Source: Ramlibacter sp. (GTDB taxonomy: Bacteria; Pseudomonadota; Gammaproteobacteria; Burkholderiales; Burkholderiaceae). Taken from it: a stretch of DNA of 29,562 nt. The stretch is from the NCBI GenBank assembly GCA_014376915.1, contig JACMQP010000020.1, positions 1 through 29,562 of the forward strand. The letters are read 5' to 3'. The first letter of the stretch is position 1. Each line of letters begins with the position of its first letter. The position numbers and the translations under genes are program-made. The notes beneath the pieces were generated by a model, which was not told the origin of the DNA, searched no databases, and saw only the letters and a program-made list of their open reading frames with translations. Positions 1 through 9,701 of the stretch are shown piece after piece.

Positions 1-541
1 CTTCACCGGAACGCATGCGGACCTGGGCGTAAGTGCCTTCGCGCGCCAGCAGGGTCGCGGACGTACCGGCCGAGCGGGCGATCTGGGCGCCCTTGCCGGG
101 CTTCAGTTCGATGCAGTGGATCGTCGAGCCGACCGGGATGTTGCGCACCGGCAGGGTGTTGCCTGCACGGATCGGGGCTTCGGCGCCGGACAACAGCGAT
201 GCACCCACCTCAAGACCGCGCGGGGCGATGATGTAGCGGCGCTCGCCGTCGGCGTAGCACACCAGCGCAATGTGCGCCGTGCGGTTTGGGTCGTATTCGA
301 TCCGCTCAACCTTGGCCGGGATCCCGTCCTTGCTGCGGACGAAGTCGACAACGCGGTAATGGTGCTTGTGACCACCGCCCTTGTGCCGGGTGGTGATGTG
401 GCCGTTGTTGTTGCGGCCCGACTTCTGGAACTGAGGCTCCAGCAGCGGTGCGTAGGGCTCACCCTTGTGCAGGTGGTCCCGGGAGATCTTCACCATGCCG
501 CGCTGGCCTGGTGAAGTAGGTTTCATCTTGATGACTGTCAT
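1..541 (-). CDS. rplB: 50S ribosomal protein L2, partial (C-terminus off the left edge)
   Basis: L2 is a 23S rRNA-binding protein of the large subunit, needed for subunit association and peptidyl-transferase assembly. The visible 180 codons begin [17 protein letters not shown] and carry the usual N-terminal L2 signature, with a [22 protein letters not shown] segment broken here only for brevity (about residues 42-62) and the conserved [16 protein letters not shown] stretch (about 79-94). The reading frame is open to the window edge, so roughly the last 95 residues of a normal L2 of about 275 residues are missing. It starts 14 bases after the rplW stop and has no strong Shine-Dalgarno sequence, which fits translational coupling inside the S10 operon. 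Nothing unusual was seen. Confidence 0.97.
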   Translation of the reverse strand, partial: MTVIKMKPTSPGQRGMVKISRDHLHKGEPYAPLLEPQFQKSGRNNNGHITTRHKGGGHKHHYRVVDFVRSKDGIPAKVERIEYDPNRTAHIALVCYADGERRYIIAPRGLEVGASLLSGAEAPIRAGNTLPVRNIPVGSTIHCIELKPGKGAQIARSAGTSATLLAREGTYAQVRMRSGE

Positions 542-555
542 GATGTATTGCGCGC

Positions 556-873
556 TTACGCGGCCTCCCCTGCGAGGTTCAGCTCTTGGCCCGGCTTCAG
601 CATCACATAGGCCTTGCGAATGTTGTCGCGACGGCCAGTGGACTTGCCAAAGCGCTTGGTCTTGCCCTTGATGTTCACCACGGAGACGCCCTTCACCTCG
701 ACCTTGAACATCAGTTCAACGGCGGCCTTGATTTCCGGCTTGGTGGCGTTCTGCAGTACCTTGAACGTGACAGCATTGCTCTTGTCGGCAACCATGGTGG
801 CCTTCTCGGACACGATGGGGGCGATCAGGACCTGCATCAGGCGTCCTTCGTCGTATTTTTTGGCGGTGCTCAT
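556..873 (-). CDS. rplW: 50S ribosomal protein L23
   Basis: L23 binds 23S rRNA at the peptide exit tunnel and is a docking site for trigger factor and SRP. The 105-residue product starts [20 protein letters not shown], has the typical [10 protein letters not shown] segment and a basic loop [16 protein letters not shown] (about 69-84), and ends near AGEAA. The length is normal for betaproteobacteria. Its ATG overlaps the rplD stop in an ATGA arrangement, so the two are translationally coupled. A longer frame extends upstream inside rplD but has no L23 similarity, so the start at 873 was chosen. Confidence 0.97.
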   Translation of the reverse strand: MSTAKKYDEGRLMQVLIAPIVSEKATMVADKSNAVTFKVLQNATKPEIKAAVELMFKVEVKGVSVVNIKGKTKRFGKSTGRRDNIRKAYVMLKPGQELNLAGEAA

Positions 874-1490
874 GCGAACATCTCCTTGAGCTTGTCGACG
901 GCGCCCTTGGTGACCAGCACCTTCTTGTAGTGCACCAGCGACAGCGGGTCGGCGTAACGCGGCTCGACGATGAGCACGTTGACCAGGTTGCGCGATGCAA
1001 GATAAAGGTTTTCGTCGACTTCTTCGGCGATGACCAGAACCGATTCGAGGTTCATGGCCTTGAACCTGGCGGCCAGGTGTTTGGTCTTGGGCGAATCCAC
1101 CTTCATGGACTCGACCACGGCCAGACGGCCTTCGCGCGCCAGTTGCGAGAAGATGGACGCCATTCCGGCGCGGTACATCTTCTTGTTGATCTTCTGGGTG
1201 AAGTTCTCGTCCGGGCTGTTCGGGAAGATCCGGCCGCCGCCACGCCACAGCGGCGAGGAGGTCATACCGGCGCGGGCGCGGCCCGTGCCCTTTTGCTTGA
1301 ACGGCTTCTTGGTCGAGTGCTTGACCTGCTCGCGGTCTTTCTGGGCGCGAGTACCTTGACGCGCATTCGCCTGGAAGGCGACGACGATCTGGTGGACCAG
1401 ATCTTCGTTGTATTCACGGCCGAACACAGTCTCCGGCGCGTCGTACTTCGACGATGCCTGGCCCTGTTCGTTCAGGAGTTCGAGTTGCAT
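870..1490 (-). CDS. rplD: 50S ribosomal protein L4
   Basis: L4 is a large-subunit assembly protein lining the exit tunnel. In Escherichia coli it also represses its own S10 operon at the leader RNA. The 206-residue product carries the expected loop region with QGTGRARAG and SPLWRGGG (about residues 67-86), and a C-terminal domain with [19 protein letters not shown]. The start ATG at 1490 overlaps the last base of the rplC stop (TAATG type), which indicates coupled translation. A potential regulatory target for L4 is the structured leader upstream of rplC in this window; that link is inferred from the E. coli system and is not shown here. Confidence 0.97.
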   Translation of the reverse strand: MQLELLNEQGQASSKYDAPETVFGREYNEDLVHQIVVAFQANARQGTRAQKDREQVKHSTKKPFKQKGTGRARAGMTSSPLWRGGGRIFPNSPDENFTQKINKKMYRAGMASIFSQLAREGRLAVVESMKVDSPKTKHLAARFKAMNLESVLVIAEEVDENLYLASRNLVNVLIVEPRYADPLSLVHYKKVLVTKGAVDKLKEMFA

Positions 1491-2194
1491 TACTTGGCTC
1501 CCTTCGCCGGCGCCGGCTTGGCATTCGCAACCGCCACCGGACGGACCTTGACGGCCGGGCGGACAGTGACGAAACCGCCCTTGGAGCCCGGGACTGCGCC
1601 CTTGATCAGCAGCAGCTGGCGGGCTTCGTCGATGCGGAAAACGTCGAGGTTCTGAGTGGTGACAGTGTCGTCGCCCAGGTGGCCCGTCATGCGTTTGCCG
1701 GGGAACACGCGACCGGGATCCTGCGCCATGCCGATCGAGCCGGGCACGTTATGCGAGCGGCTGTTGCCGTGCGACGCGCGTTGCGACTTCATGTGGTGGC
1801 GCTTGATGGTGCCGGCGAAGCCCTTGCCGATCGTCGTGCCCTGCACGTCGACCTTCTGGCCCACGGCGAACACATCGGTGGCGGGCACCGTGGCGCCGGC
1901 GGCATACTTGCCGGCGACGTCTTGGGTGACGCGGAATTCCTGGATGATTTCACCGGCCTCGACACCAGCCTTGGCGAGGTGGCCGGCTTGCGGCTTGGTG
2001 ACGCGCGAAGCTTTGCGTGCGCCGAACGTGACCTGCAAGGCCACGTAGCCGTCATTCTCCTGGGTTTTGACCTGGGTCACGCGGTTGTTGGACACGTCCA
2101 CCACCGTGACGGGCACTGCATCGCCTTCGTCGGTGAAGAGGCGCATCATGCCCACCTTGCGGCCCAGCAACCCCATTGAGGTGCTCAGACTCAT
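1490..2194 (-). CDS. rplC: 50S ribosomal protein L3
   Basis: L3 is one of the first proteins to bind 23S rRNA during large-subunit assembly. The 234-residue product starts [20 protein letters not shown] and contains the conserved central motif around [20 protein letters not shown] (about residues 150-169) and [11 protein letters not shown]. The frame is open for 33 more codons upstream, but those encode no L3 sequence. The chosen ATG has a GGAG Shine-Dalgarno 7 bases upstream. It is the first gene after an internal promoter and a structured leader, so it probably opens a separately regulated S10 transcript together with rplD, rplW and rplB. Confidence 0.97.
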   Translation of the reverse strand: MSLSTSMGLLGRKVGMMRLFTDEGDAVPVTVVDVSNNRVTQVKTQENDGYVALQVTFGARKASRVTKPQAGHLAKAGVEAGEIIQEFRVTQDVAGKYAAGATVPATDVFAVGQKVDVQGTTIGKGFAGTIKRHHMKSQRASHGNSRSHNVPGSIGMAQDPGRVFPGKRMTGHLGDDTVTTQNLDVFRIDEARQLLLIKGAVPGSKGGFVTVRPAVKVRPVAVANAKPAPAKGAK

Positions 2195-2351
2195 ATTGTT
2201 ACTCCGTTGCTCTCGCCGCAGCCGCTGCAATTGGCTTCTGCGTTTGACGCTTCCCGAAGAAAGCGGCGAAAGAAGGTTGATAAATCGGCCCACCGAAGGG
2301 CCCTGACGATGGCCCTTAACGGGCCCCTACTTCGCTCAATTCGAGCGAAGC
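2195..2351 (-). promoter_or_regulatory. structured 5' leader of rplC-rplD-rplW-rplB
   Basis: From the inferred start near 2351 to the rplC ATG the leader is about 157 nt. It begins with a perfect 8-bp hairpin (2330-2350, loop AATTC). Four short GC blocks follow at 2321-2325, 2311-2315, 2298-2302 and 2287-2291. Neighbouring blocks can pair in the combinations 1:2, 2:3 or 3:4; the middle pairing extends to 7 bp at 2296-2302/2311-2317. A 7-bp hairpin with a C(UUCG)G tetraloop lies at 2248-2265. No long U tract follows a stem. The layout resembles an attenuator or a ribosomal-protein target, but no ligand is established. Confidence 0.55.
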
Positions 2352-2356
2352 CACAA

Positions 2357-2385
2357 ATTATAACCCGCTCCTGCGAAGCTCGCAA
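2357..2385 (-). promoter_or_regulatory. sigma70-type promoter between rpsJ and rplC
   Basis: On the minus strand the -10 box is a perfect TATAAT (2357-2362). The -35 box is TTGCGA (2380-2385, 4 of 6 consensus positions), and the spacer is exactly 17 bases. The expected start is at 2350-2352, directly before a perfect hairpin. This would give the rplC group its own transcript in addition to read-through from the str operon. Confidence 0.75.
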
Positions 2386-2428
2386 GAACGAACACTGTCT
2401 TCTTCTGGTTGTCGGGCAGCTCGGCTGC

Positions 2429-2743
2429 TTACTGCAGCTTGATCTCGACGTCCACACCGGCCGGCAGGTCCAGCTTCATCAACGCGTCCACTGTCTTGTC
2501 GGTCGGGTCGACAATGTCCATCAGGCGCTGGTGGGTGCGAATCTCGAACTGATCCCGGCTGGTCTTGTTGACGTGCGGCGAGCGCAGGATGTCGAAGCGC
2601 TTCATGCGGGTCGGCAGGGGCACGGGGCCCTTGACGATCGCGCCAGTGCGCTTGGCGGTGTCAACAATCTCGGCGGCGGACTGGTCGATCAGCTTGTAAT
2701 CGAAGGCCTTGAGGCGGATGCGGATTTTCTGTTGGGTAGCCAT
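2429..2743 (-). CDS. rpsJ: 30S ribosomal protein S10
   Basis: S10 is a small-subunit head protein and, as NusE, a partner of NusB in antitermination. The 104-residue product starts [20 protein letters not shown] and has the conserved [15 protein letters not shown] and [12 protein letters not shown] segments, which include the long loop reaching into the 30S head. A TAGGAA ribosome binding site precedes the ATG. In many bacteria rpsJ heads the S10 operon. Here it sits 50 bp after tuf, as the tail of the str unit, and is separated from rplC by 234 bp containing a promoter and a structured leader. Confidence 0.97.
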   Translation of the reverse strand: MATQQKIRIRLKAFDYKLIDQSAAEIVDTAKRTGAIVKGPVPLPTRMKRFDILRSPHVNKTSRDQFEIRTHQRLMDIVDPTDKTVDALMKLDLPAGVDVEIKLQ

Positions 2744-2759
2744 GTTTGTTCCTAATCAG

Positions 2760-2789
2760 TTGGGGACAGAGCTAAAGGTCTGTCCCCAA
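2760..2789 (-). repeat. perfect 11-bp inverted repeat between tuf and rpsJ
   Basis: The arms TTGGGGACAGA and TCTGTCCCCAA (2760-2770 and 2779-2789) are perfectly complementary around an 8-base loop. The hairpin begins 4 bases from the tuf stop and ends 16 bases before the rpsJ start. There is no run of T after it on the minus strand, so it is not a classic terminator. It could be an mRNA processing or stability hairpin that adjusts tuf against rpsJ, or a dispersed palindromic element; the sequence alone does not decide. Confidence 0.7.
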
Positions 2790-2793
2790 GGCA

Positions 2794-3984
<1,191 letters not shown>

Positions 3985-4045
3985 TTTCCAATCTCCAAAG
4001 AGCAATGCCCGTGTATGGTTTTACGTCTGCATCGCACTGCTGATT

Positions 4046-4067
4046 CCTTCGCCACGGGCAGCGAAGG
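4046..4067 (-). other. intercistronic hairpin between fusA and tuf
   Basis: A perfect 7-bp stem (CCTTCGC/GCGAAGG) with an 8-base loop lies in the 118-bp gap between the fusA stop and the tuf start. It lacks a U tract. It may be a processing or stability element that helps tuf be expressed above fusA. The rest of the gap shows nothing else I can support. Confidence 0.5.
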
Positions 4068-4102
4068 GCGCGCGATCGCAGACAGGTCTGTTGACGCCCG
4101 TC

Positions 4103-6205
4103 TTACTTGGAACGGGCAGCGACGATGGCTTCCGCAACGTTGCGCGGAGCTTCGGAGTAGTGCTTGAACTCCATCGTGTACGTGGCACGTCCCTGGGACA
4201 TCGAGCGCAGCGTGGTGGAATAGCCGAACATTTCGGACAGCGGCACTTCGGCCTTGATGGCCTTGCCGCCACCAACCATGTCTTCCATGCCCTGGACCAT
4301 TCCACGGCGCGAAGCCAGGTCGCCCATCACGTTGCCGGCGTAGTCTTCAGGCGTCTCGACTTCAACTGCCATCATCGGCTCGAGGATGACGGGACCAGCC
4401 TTGCGGCAGCCCTCCTTGAAACCGAAGATGGCGGCCATCTTGAACGCCAGTTCGTTCGAGTCCACGTCGTGGTACGAACCGAAGTGCAGCGTGACCTTGA
4501 CATCCACCACCGGGTAGCCGGCCAGCACGCCTTGCGTGACGGCTTCGTTAATGCCCTTTTCGACTGCGGGAATGTATTCACGCGGCACGACACCGCCCTT
4601 GATGGCGTCAATGAACTCGATGCCCTTGCCCAGCCCGTTCGGCTCGATCTTGAGTACGACGTGGCCGTACTGGCCCTTGCCGCCCGACTGGCGCACGAAC
4701 TTCCCTTCGGCGTCTTCCACCGTCTTGCGGATGGTTTCGCGGTAGGCCACCTGGGGTTTGCCCACGTTGGCTTCCACACCGAATTCACGCTTCATTCGGT
4801 CGACGATGATTTCCAGGTGCAGTTCGCCCATGCCGGCGATGATGGTCTGGCCGGTTTCCTCGTCGGTGCGCACGCGGAACGACGGATCTTCCTGGGCCAG
4901 GCGGTTGAGGGCGATGCCCATCTTTTCCTGGTCGACCTTGGTCTTGGGCTCGACCGCCTGCGCAATCACAGGTTCGGGGAACACCATGCGCTCGAGCATC
5001 ACGATGGCGCTCGGGTCGCACAGGGTTTCACCCGTGGTCACGTCTTTGAGGCCCACGCACGCGGCAATGTCGCCGGCGCGGATCTCATCGACTTCGAGGC
5101 GGTTGTTCGCGTGCATCTGCACGATACGGCCGATCCGCTCCTTCTTGCCGCGAATCGGGTTGTAAACGCTGTCGCCCTTGGACAACACACCCGAATAGAC
5201 GCGCACGAACGTGAGCTGGCCGACGAATGGGTCGGTCATCAGCTTGAACGCGAGCGCAGAAAACTTTTCGCCGTCGTCGGCGCGGCGAGTCACCGGCTTT
5301 TCGTCATCGTCCATGCCCTTGACAGGAGGAATATCCACCGGCGAAGGCATGAGCTCGATCACAGCGTCCAGCATGCGCTGGACACCCTTGTTCTTGAACG
5401 CCGTGCCGCACAGCATCGGCTGGATTTCGCCGGCGATGGTGCGGGTGCGCAGGCCCAGGGTGATCTCGTCTTCCGACAACTCACCTTCTTCCAGGTACTT
5501 GTTCATCAACTCTTCGGAAGCCTCGGCGGCGGCCTCGACCATCTTTTCGCGCCATTCCTTGGCCAGTTCCAGCAGTTCGGCCGGGATCTCGTCGTAGTTG
5601 AACTTCATTCCCTGCGACGGCTCGTCCCAGTAGATGGCCTTCATCTTGCGCAGGTCGACCACACCGGTGAAGTGTTCTTCCGCGCCGATCGGGATCACGA
5701 TCGGAATCGGATTGGCCTTCAGGCGCAGCTTCATCTGCTCATAGACCTTGAAGAAGTTGGCGCCGGTGCGATCCATCTTGTTGACGAACGCCAGGCGCGG
5801 CACGCGGTACTTGTTGGCCTGGCGCCAAACGGTTTCCGATTGGGGCTGCACGCCGCCCACGGCGCAGTACACCATGCAGCAACCGTCCAGCACGCGCATG
5901 GAGCGCTCCACCTCGATGGTGAAGTCGACGTGGCCCGGGGTGTCGATGATGTTGATGCGGTGCTCGGGGAACGACATGTCCATGCCCTTCCAGAAGCAGG
6001 TGGTCGCGGCGGAGGTGATCGTGATGCCACGCTCCTGCTCCTGCTCCATCCAGTCCATGGTGGCGGCGCCATCGTGCACTTCGCCGATCTTGTGGTTCAC
6101 GCCGGTGTAGAAAAGGATGCGCTCGGTGGTCGTGGTCTTCCCGGCGTCGATGTGAGCCGAAATACCGATGTTGCGATAGCGCTCGATAGGCGTCTTGCGG
6201 GCCAT
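4103..6205 (-). CDS. fusA: elongation factor G
   Basis: EF-G is the GTPase that drives translocation and, with ribosome recycling factor, ribosome splitting. The 700-residue product starts [20 protein letters not shown]. The G1 motif AHIDAGKT is at about residues 17-24, the switch-[10 protein letters not shown] at about 88-95 and NKMD at about 142-145; domains II to V follow, ending EAIVAARSK. The length is normal for the canonical factor. It lies 68 bp after rpsG and 118 bp before tuf on the same strand. A long antisense frame covers the gene but is a codon-bias shadow. Confidence 0.98.
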   Translation of the reverse strand: MARKTPIERYRNIGISAHIDAGKTTTTERILFYTGVNHKIGEVHDGAATMDWMEQEQERGITITSAATTCFWKGMDMSFPEHRINIIDTPGHVDFTIEVERSMRVLDGCCMVYCAVGGVQPQSETVWRQANKYRVPRLAFVNKMDRTGANFFKVYEQMKLRLKANPIPIVIPIGAEEHFTGVVDLRKMKAIYWDEPSQGMKFNYDEIPAELLELAKEWREKMVEAAAEASEELMNKYLEEGELSEDEITLGLRTRTIAGEIQPMLCGTAFKNKGVQRMLDAVIELMPSPVDIPPVKGMDDDEKPVTRRADDGEKFSALAFKLMTDPFVGQLTFVRVYSGVLSKGDSVYNPIRGKKERIGRIVQMHANNRLEVDEIRAGDIAACVGLKDVTTGETLCDPSAIVMLERMVFPEPVIAQAVEPKTKVDQEKMGIALNRLAQEDPSFRVRTDEETGQTIIAGMGELHLEIIVDRMKREFGVEANVGKPQVAYRETIRKTVEDAEGKFVRQSGGKGQYGHVVLKIEPNGLGKGIEFIDAIKGGVVPREYIPAVEKGINEAVTQGVLAGYPVVDVKVTLHFGSYHDVDSNELAFKMAAIFGFKEGCRKAGPVILEPMMAVEVETPEDYAGNVMGDLASRRGMVQGMEDMVGGGKAIKAEVPLSEMFGYSTTLRSMSQGRATYTMEFKHYSEAPRNVAEAIVAARSK

Positions 6206-6273
6206 GATGATCTTTCGTTAAAAGGGGGCAAGGCCCGCTCGTGGCGGACCCGCACCCTAGATGAGGGCTCTTC

Positions 6274-6747
6274 CTAGAAGCGGAAGTGGCTAAAGGCCTT
6301 GTTCGCCTCGGCCATGCGGTGAACTTCGTCACGCTTTTTCATGGCGCCGCCACGGCCTTCGGTGGCTTCCATCAACTCATTGGCCAGCCGCAGCGCCATC
6401 GACTTCTCGCCGCGCTTCTTGGCTGCTTCCTTGAGCCAGCGCATCGCCAGCGCCACACGGCGGACGGGACGCACTTCGACCGGGACCTGGTAATTGGCGC
6501 CACCGACGCGGCGGGACTTCACTTCGACCATGGGCTTGATGTTGTTGATGGCCATGGTGAACGCTTCGACCGGGTCCTTGCCCGGGTTCTTCTTCTCGAT
6601 CTGCTCAAGCGCGCCGTAAATGATGCGCTCGGCGATGGCCTTCTTGCCGCCTTGCATGATCACGTTCATGAACTTGGCGAGATCGACGTTGCCGTACTTG
6701 GGATCCGGCAGGATTTCACGCTTGGGGACTTCGCGACGACGTGGCAT
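6274..6747 (-). CDS. rpsG: 30S ribosomal protein S7
   Basis: S7 is a primary 16S rRNA-binding protein that nucleates head assembly and lines the E site. The 157-residue product starts [20 protein letters not shown] and carries the [14 protein letters not shown] beta-arm region and the [19 protein letters not shown] helix. A strong GAGGTG ribosome binding site precedes the ATG by 5 bases. In E. coli S7 represses the str operon by binding the rpsL-rpsG intercistronic RNA; the corresponding gap here is 173 bp (6748-6920). Confidence 0.97.
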   Translation of the reverse strand: MPRRREVPKREILPDPKYGNVDLAKFMNVIMQGGKKAIAERIIYGALEQIEKKNPGKDPVEAFTMAINNIKPMVEVKSRRVGGANYQVPVEVRPVRRVALAMRWLKEAAKKRGEKSMALRLANELMEATEGRGGAMKKRDEVHRMAEANKAFSHFRF

Positions 6748-6920
6748 GTTTTCACCTCTTTGCTTCAGTTGGCACCCTTGCGGGCACCGCGAGAGCCATT
6801 CAGGCCCTCACTTACTCGACCCAAAATCGGGCCACTACGCTGATTCAGGCCGCCACAGCCTGGTCAACACCTTGAACGACTAGATACGAAAACGCCTGGG
6901 CCTGTTCGGGACCAGGTCCC
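6748..6920 (-). promoter_or_regulatory. rpsL-rpsG intercistronic region, possible S7 target
   Basis: This 173-bp spacer is long for the operon. Just after the rpsL stop, minus-strand RNA can form an imperfect 8-bp stem (CCTGGTCC with GGCCCAGG, one mismatch, near 6891-6915) followed by CGTTTT, a weak attenuator-like layout. A short GCAA-loop hairpin occurs near 6774-6790, close to rpsG. In E. coli the equivalent region is the S7 autoregulatory site. That function is inferred from position only. Confidence 0.3.
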
Positions 6921-7298
6921 TTAGGCTTTCTTCGGCCTCTTTGCGCCGTACTTCGAGCGCGACTGCTTGCGGTCTTTCACGCCTTGCAGGTCCAGCGAGC
7001 CGCGCACGATGTGGTAACGCACACCGGGCAGATCCTTGACACGGCCGCCGCGCACGAGCACCACCGAGTGCTCCTGCAAGTTGTGGCCTTCGCCGCCGAT
7101 GTAGGAGATGACTTCGAAGCCATTGGTCAGGCGGACCTTGGCGACTTTGCGAAGGGCCGAGTTCGGCTTCTTCGGCGTCGTGGTGTACACACGGGTGCAC
7201 ACGCCACGGCGCTGGGGGCTGTTCTGCATCGCGGGGCTCTTGGACTTGGTCTTTTCGACCTCGCGCCCCTGACGCACCAGTTGGTTGATGGTTGGCAT
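6921..7298 (-). CDS. rpsL: 30S ribosomal protein S12
   Basis: S12 sits at the decoding centre and controls translational accuracy. The 125-residue product starts [20 protein letters not shown] and contains the invariant [14 protein letters not shown] loop (about residues 39-52) and [13 protein letters not shown] loop. The two lysines whose substitution gives streptomycin resistance are both wild type in these loops. An AGGGACG ribosome binding site lies 8 bases or so upstream. It is the first gene of the str unit, with dacC ending 194 bp upstream on the same strand instead of the rpoC found in some genomes. Confidence 0.98.
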   Translation of the reverse strand: MPTINQLVRQGREVEKTKSKSPAMQNSPQRRGVCTRVYTTTPKKPNSALRKVAKVRLTNGFEVISYIGGEGHNLQEHSVVLVRGGRVKDLPGVRYHIVRGSLDLQGVKDRKQSRSKYGAKRPKKA

Positions 7299-7343
7299 TG
7301 AAAAACGTCCCTAAACGTTTGATGAAATCGGAAATGCGCCGCG

Positions 7344-7363
7344 GCTGCGGCCTTTGCCGCAGC
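7344..7363 (-). other. hairpin in the rpsL leader
   Basis: A perfect 8-bp stem (GCTGCGGC/GCCGCAGC) with a 4-base loop sits in the predicted 5' untranslated region, about 45 bases before the rpsL ATG. It may stabilise the leader or take part in regulation; there is no U tract. Confidence 0.5.
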
Positions 7364-7420
7364 ACATCTGAAAATGCGGCGGCAACACGGCTCCCCGCCC
7401 CAAATGCGGGAAAGCCGCCG

Positions 7421-7449
7421 AGTATATCCCGGCCAGGCCGATCCCGCAA
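7421..7449 (-). promoter_or_regulatory. sigma70-type promoter of rpsL (str operon)
   Basis: On the minus strand TATACT (7421-7426) follows TTGCGG (7444-7449) with a 17-base spacer. Expected transcription start is near 7414, giving a leader of about 115 nt. The -35 shares its TTGCG core with the rplC promoter in this window. The placement between dacC and rpsL supports an independent str transcript. Confidence 0.6.
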
Positions 7450-7492
7450 TGGCGGGGCCGGAAGGACAGGTCAGCGACTGCTTACCGCCGGG

Positions 7493-8689
7493 TCAGCGGA
7501 TCCACAGCCGGATCGCATCCCAGGCCCGGCCGAAGACGCCGGCCTGCTCCACCGCTTCCAGGGCCACCAGCGGAATGTCGACCAGCGGCTGGTCGCCGGC
7601 CATGACCTTGAGGATACCGATCTGCTGGCCCTTGGCGAACGGCGCGACCAGCGGGTCGGGCCGGGCGACCTGGGTCTTCAGCTTGGCGGCGGTCCCGGCC
7701 GGCACGGCCACGACCACGGCTTGCGGCCGCCCGAGCTTGACCGTGCGCTGGCTGCCCTTCCAGACCGTCGGCTCGACCACGGCCTGCCCGGCGTCGAACA
7801 GCTTGACACCTTCGTATGCCGTGTAGCCCCAGTTCAGCAACTTCTGCGATTCGTTGGCCCGCGCGTTTTCGCTGGTGGCGCCGAGGATGATGGACAGCAG
7901 CCGGCGGCTGCCAGTGGCGCCCGGCGTTCCCGCGGCGGCGACGGGGCTGGCCAGGTTGGTGAAATCGCGCTTCGCCGTGGCGATCAGGCAGTAGCCAGCC
8001 GCCTCGGTATGCCCGGTCTTCAGGCCATCGACCGTCGGATCGCGGAACAGCAGCAGGTTGCGGTTGCTGTCGTTGGCGGTGGGCGTGCCCTCGTACCGGT
8101 ACTTCTTGATCCCGTAGTAGTGCAGGTACTCCGGGAATTCCTGCATCAGGCGGGTGGCGAGGATGCTAAGGTCGCGGGCGGTGGTGGTGTGACCGGCCAC
8201 AGTCAGCCCTTCCGGGTTCTTGTAGGAAGTCGACTTCAGGCCCAGCGCCCTGGCCTGGTTGTTCATGAGCTCGACGAAATGCTCCACCGTCCCCCCCACG
8301 CCCTCGGCCAACGCCACAGTGGCATCGTTGCCCGACTGGACGATCATCCCTTTGATCAGGTCGTCGACCGGCACCGTCATTTTCGGGTCGATGAACATGG
8401 TCGATCCGCCGACCTTCCAGGCCCGCACGCTGACCGGCAGCCGCTGCTTCAAGTCCAGCTTCTTGGCCCGCAGCGCGTCGAACACCAGATACTGGGTCAT
8501 CAGCTTGGTCAGAGACGCCGGCTCGACCGGCGTATCGATGTCGCGCGCGGCCAGCATCTGGTTGGCGGTCACGTCGAGCAGCAGGTAGCTGCGAGCCGCG
8601 ATCTCGGGTGGCTGGGGAACCTGGGCCAGGGCGCCGAAACACAGCAGGACCAGGATCGGCGCAATCAGCGCCTGCAAGTATCTTTTCAT
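7493..8689 (-). CDS. dacC: D-alanyl-D-alanine carboxypeptidase (penicillin-binding protein 5/6 family)
   Basis: This periplasmic serine peptidase trims the terminal D-Ala from peptidoglycan pentapeptides. The 398-residue product has an N-terminal signal peptide (about 1-22, MKRYLQALIAPILVLLCFGA then LAQ). The three active-site motifs are SLTK (59-62), SGN (119-121) and KTG (224-226), followed by the PBP5 C-terminal beta domain and a final amphipathic helix (about 375-398, ending WDAIRLWIR) that anchors it to the inner membrane. It starts 5 bases after the upstream hydrolase stop, with no clear Shine-Dalgarno, so coupled translation is likely. Assignment to dacC rather than dacA or dacD is by family habit in Burkholderiales and is the least certain part. 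Confidence 0.93.
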   Translation of the reverse strand: MKRYLQALIAPILVLLCFGALAQVPQPPEIAARSYLLLDVTANQMLAARDIDTPVEPASLTKLMTQYLVFDALRAKKLDLKQRLPVSVRAWKVGGSTMFIDPKMTVPVDDLIKGMIVQSGNDATVALAEGVGGTVEHFVELMNNQARALGLKSTSYKNPEGLTVAGHTTTARDLSILATRLMQEFPEYLHYYGIKKYRYEGTPTANDSNRNLLLFRDPTVDGLKTGHTEAAGYCLIATAKRDFTNLASPVAAAGTPGATGSRRLLSIILGATSENARANESQKLLNWGYTAYEGVKLFDAGQAVVEPTVWKGSQRTVKLGRPQAVVVAVPAGTAAKLKTQVARPDPLVAPFAKGQQIGILKVMAGDQPLVDIPLVALEAVEQAGVFGRAWDAIRLWIR

Positions 8690-8694
8690 CGGAA

Positions 8695-9318
8695 TCAGCT
8701 GCGCAGGTGGCGAAGCACCAAGTTTTTCAGGAGCGGCAATTGTCCGTGAAAGAAATGCTCGCCCCCGGGAATGACGGTAACGGGGAGTGACTGCGGCCGG
8801 GCCCAGTCCAGCACCGCCTGCAGCGGCACCGTGTCGTCGCGCTCGCCGTGGATCACCAGCGTCCGGTCGTGCGACTCGGGCGGCAGCGTCGCCACCTCGA
8901 AGCGCGCCGCAGCGGTGCCGACCAGGACGATCTTTTCGATGCTGCGCGCCGGCCAGAGAGTTTGCAGCGCACGGCTGGCCACGAACGAGCCGAACGAAAA
9001 ACCGGCCAGCGCCACCGCACCGCCGGGCACCTGCGAGGCGACCAGGGCCAGCAGGTCTTCGGCCTCGCCTCGGCCCTCGTCGTGCAAGCCGGCGCTGCCG
9101 CCAACACCACGGAAATTGAAGCGCAAGGCGGTCCAGCCGGACTGCACGAACGCGCGCGCCAGGGTCTGGACGACCTTGTTGTCCATCGTGCCGCCGAACA
9201 ACGGATGCGGATGGGCGATCACGGCCACCCCGCGGGAAGTGCCGTCAGGCAGGTCGCGTAGCGCCTCGATGGCGCCGGCCGGACCCGGCAACTGGAAACG
9301 CTCGGTTTTTGAATTCAC
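8695..9318 (-). CDS. alpha/beta hydrolase (dienelactone hydrolase-like, YsgA/COG2945 type)
   Basis: A soluble serine hydrolase of unknown substrate, 207 residues if it starts at the GTG at 9318. Visible features are the HPHPLFGGTMDNKVV segment near the N-terminus (COG2945-like), the nucleophile elbow GFSFGS, the acid region HGERDDTVPL and the catalytic histidine in GGEHFFHG near the C-terminus. The longer frame reaching 9453 would overlap the ferredoxin gene and its extra residues resemble nothing, so the GTG 26 bases after the ferredoxin stop is preferred. It is one of five tightly spaced minus-strand genes. The true substrate cannot be read from the sequence. Confidence 0.8.
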   Translation of the reverse strand: MNSKTERFQLPGPAGAIEALRDLPDGTSRGVAVIAHPHPLFGGTMDNKVVQTLARAFVQSGWTALRFNFRGVGGSAGLHDEGRGEAEDLLALVASQVPGGAVALAGFSFGSFVASRALQTLWPARSIEKIVLVGTAAARFEVATLPPESHDRTLVIHGERDDTVPLQAVLDWARPQSLPVTVIPGGEHFFHGQLPLLKNLVLRHLRS

Positions 9319-9344
9319 TGCGATGCCTGAGGGGAAAAAGCGGC

Positions 9345-9695
9345 TCAGCGGCCGACGCCGGGAGGCGTGAGCAAGCGCTCCACCACCTTGCCATTTTTCA
9401 GGTGCGATTCGACAATTTCCTCGATGTCCTGTTCGTCCATGTAGCTGTACCAAACCGCTTCCGGATAAACCACTGCGATCGGTCCGCCGGCGCAGCGATC
9501 CAGGCAGCCGGCCTTGTTGACGCGCACCTGGCCCGGCCCGGCCAGGCCAGCGGCCTTAACGAGCTGCTTGCAGCGGTCGAAGGCGCCTTGCGCGTTGTGC
9601 TGCGCACAGCTGGCTTCGCCGTTCTTGCGCTCGTTGAGGCAAAAGAAGATGTGCCGCTCGTAATACGACGACGACGGGTCGCTGGTGCTCATCAT
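9345..9695 (-). CDS. thioredoxin-like (2Fe-2S) ferredoxin
   Basis: A small soluble iron-sulfur protein of the thioredoxin-fold ferredoxin family, 116 residues. Cysteines C19, C30, C64 and C68 occupy the expected four ligand positions, in the contexts HIFFCLNE, GEASC and AGCLDRCAGGP; a fifth, C42, is extra. The C-terminal segment YPEAVWYSYMDEQDIEEIVE is typical of the group. Two adjacent ATG codons (9695 and 9692) could serve as start. It begins 6 bases after the VanZ-family gene stop and ends 26 bases before the hydrolase. Its electron partner is not evident, although the upstream hemJ points to redox chemistry nearby. Confidence 0.88.
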   Translation of the reverse strand: MMSTSDPSSSYYERHIFFCLNERKNGEASCAQHNAQGAFDRCKQLVKAAGLAGPGQVRVNKAGCLDRCAGGPIAVVYPEAVWYSYMDEQDIEEIVESHLKNGKVVERLLTPPGVGR

Positions 9696-9701
9696 GCGAT
9701 T

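Noticed and set aside
2195..2293. 33-codon N-terminal extension of L3
   Set aside because: It lies in the structured leader, has no L3 similarity, and the ATG at 2194 has a good Shine-Dalgarno.
6921..7298. Possible streptomycin-resistance form of S12
   Set aside because: Both critical lysines, in [13 protein letters not shown] and GGRVKDLPG, are wild type.
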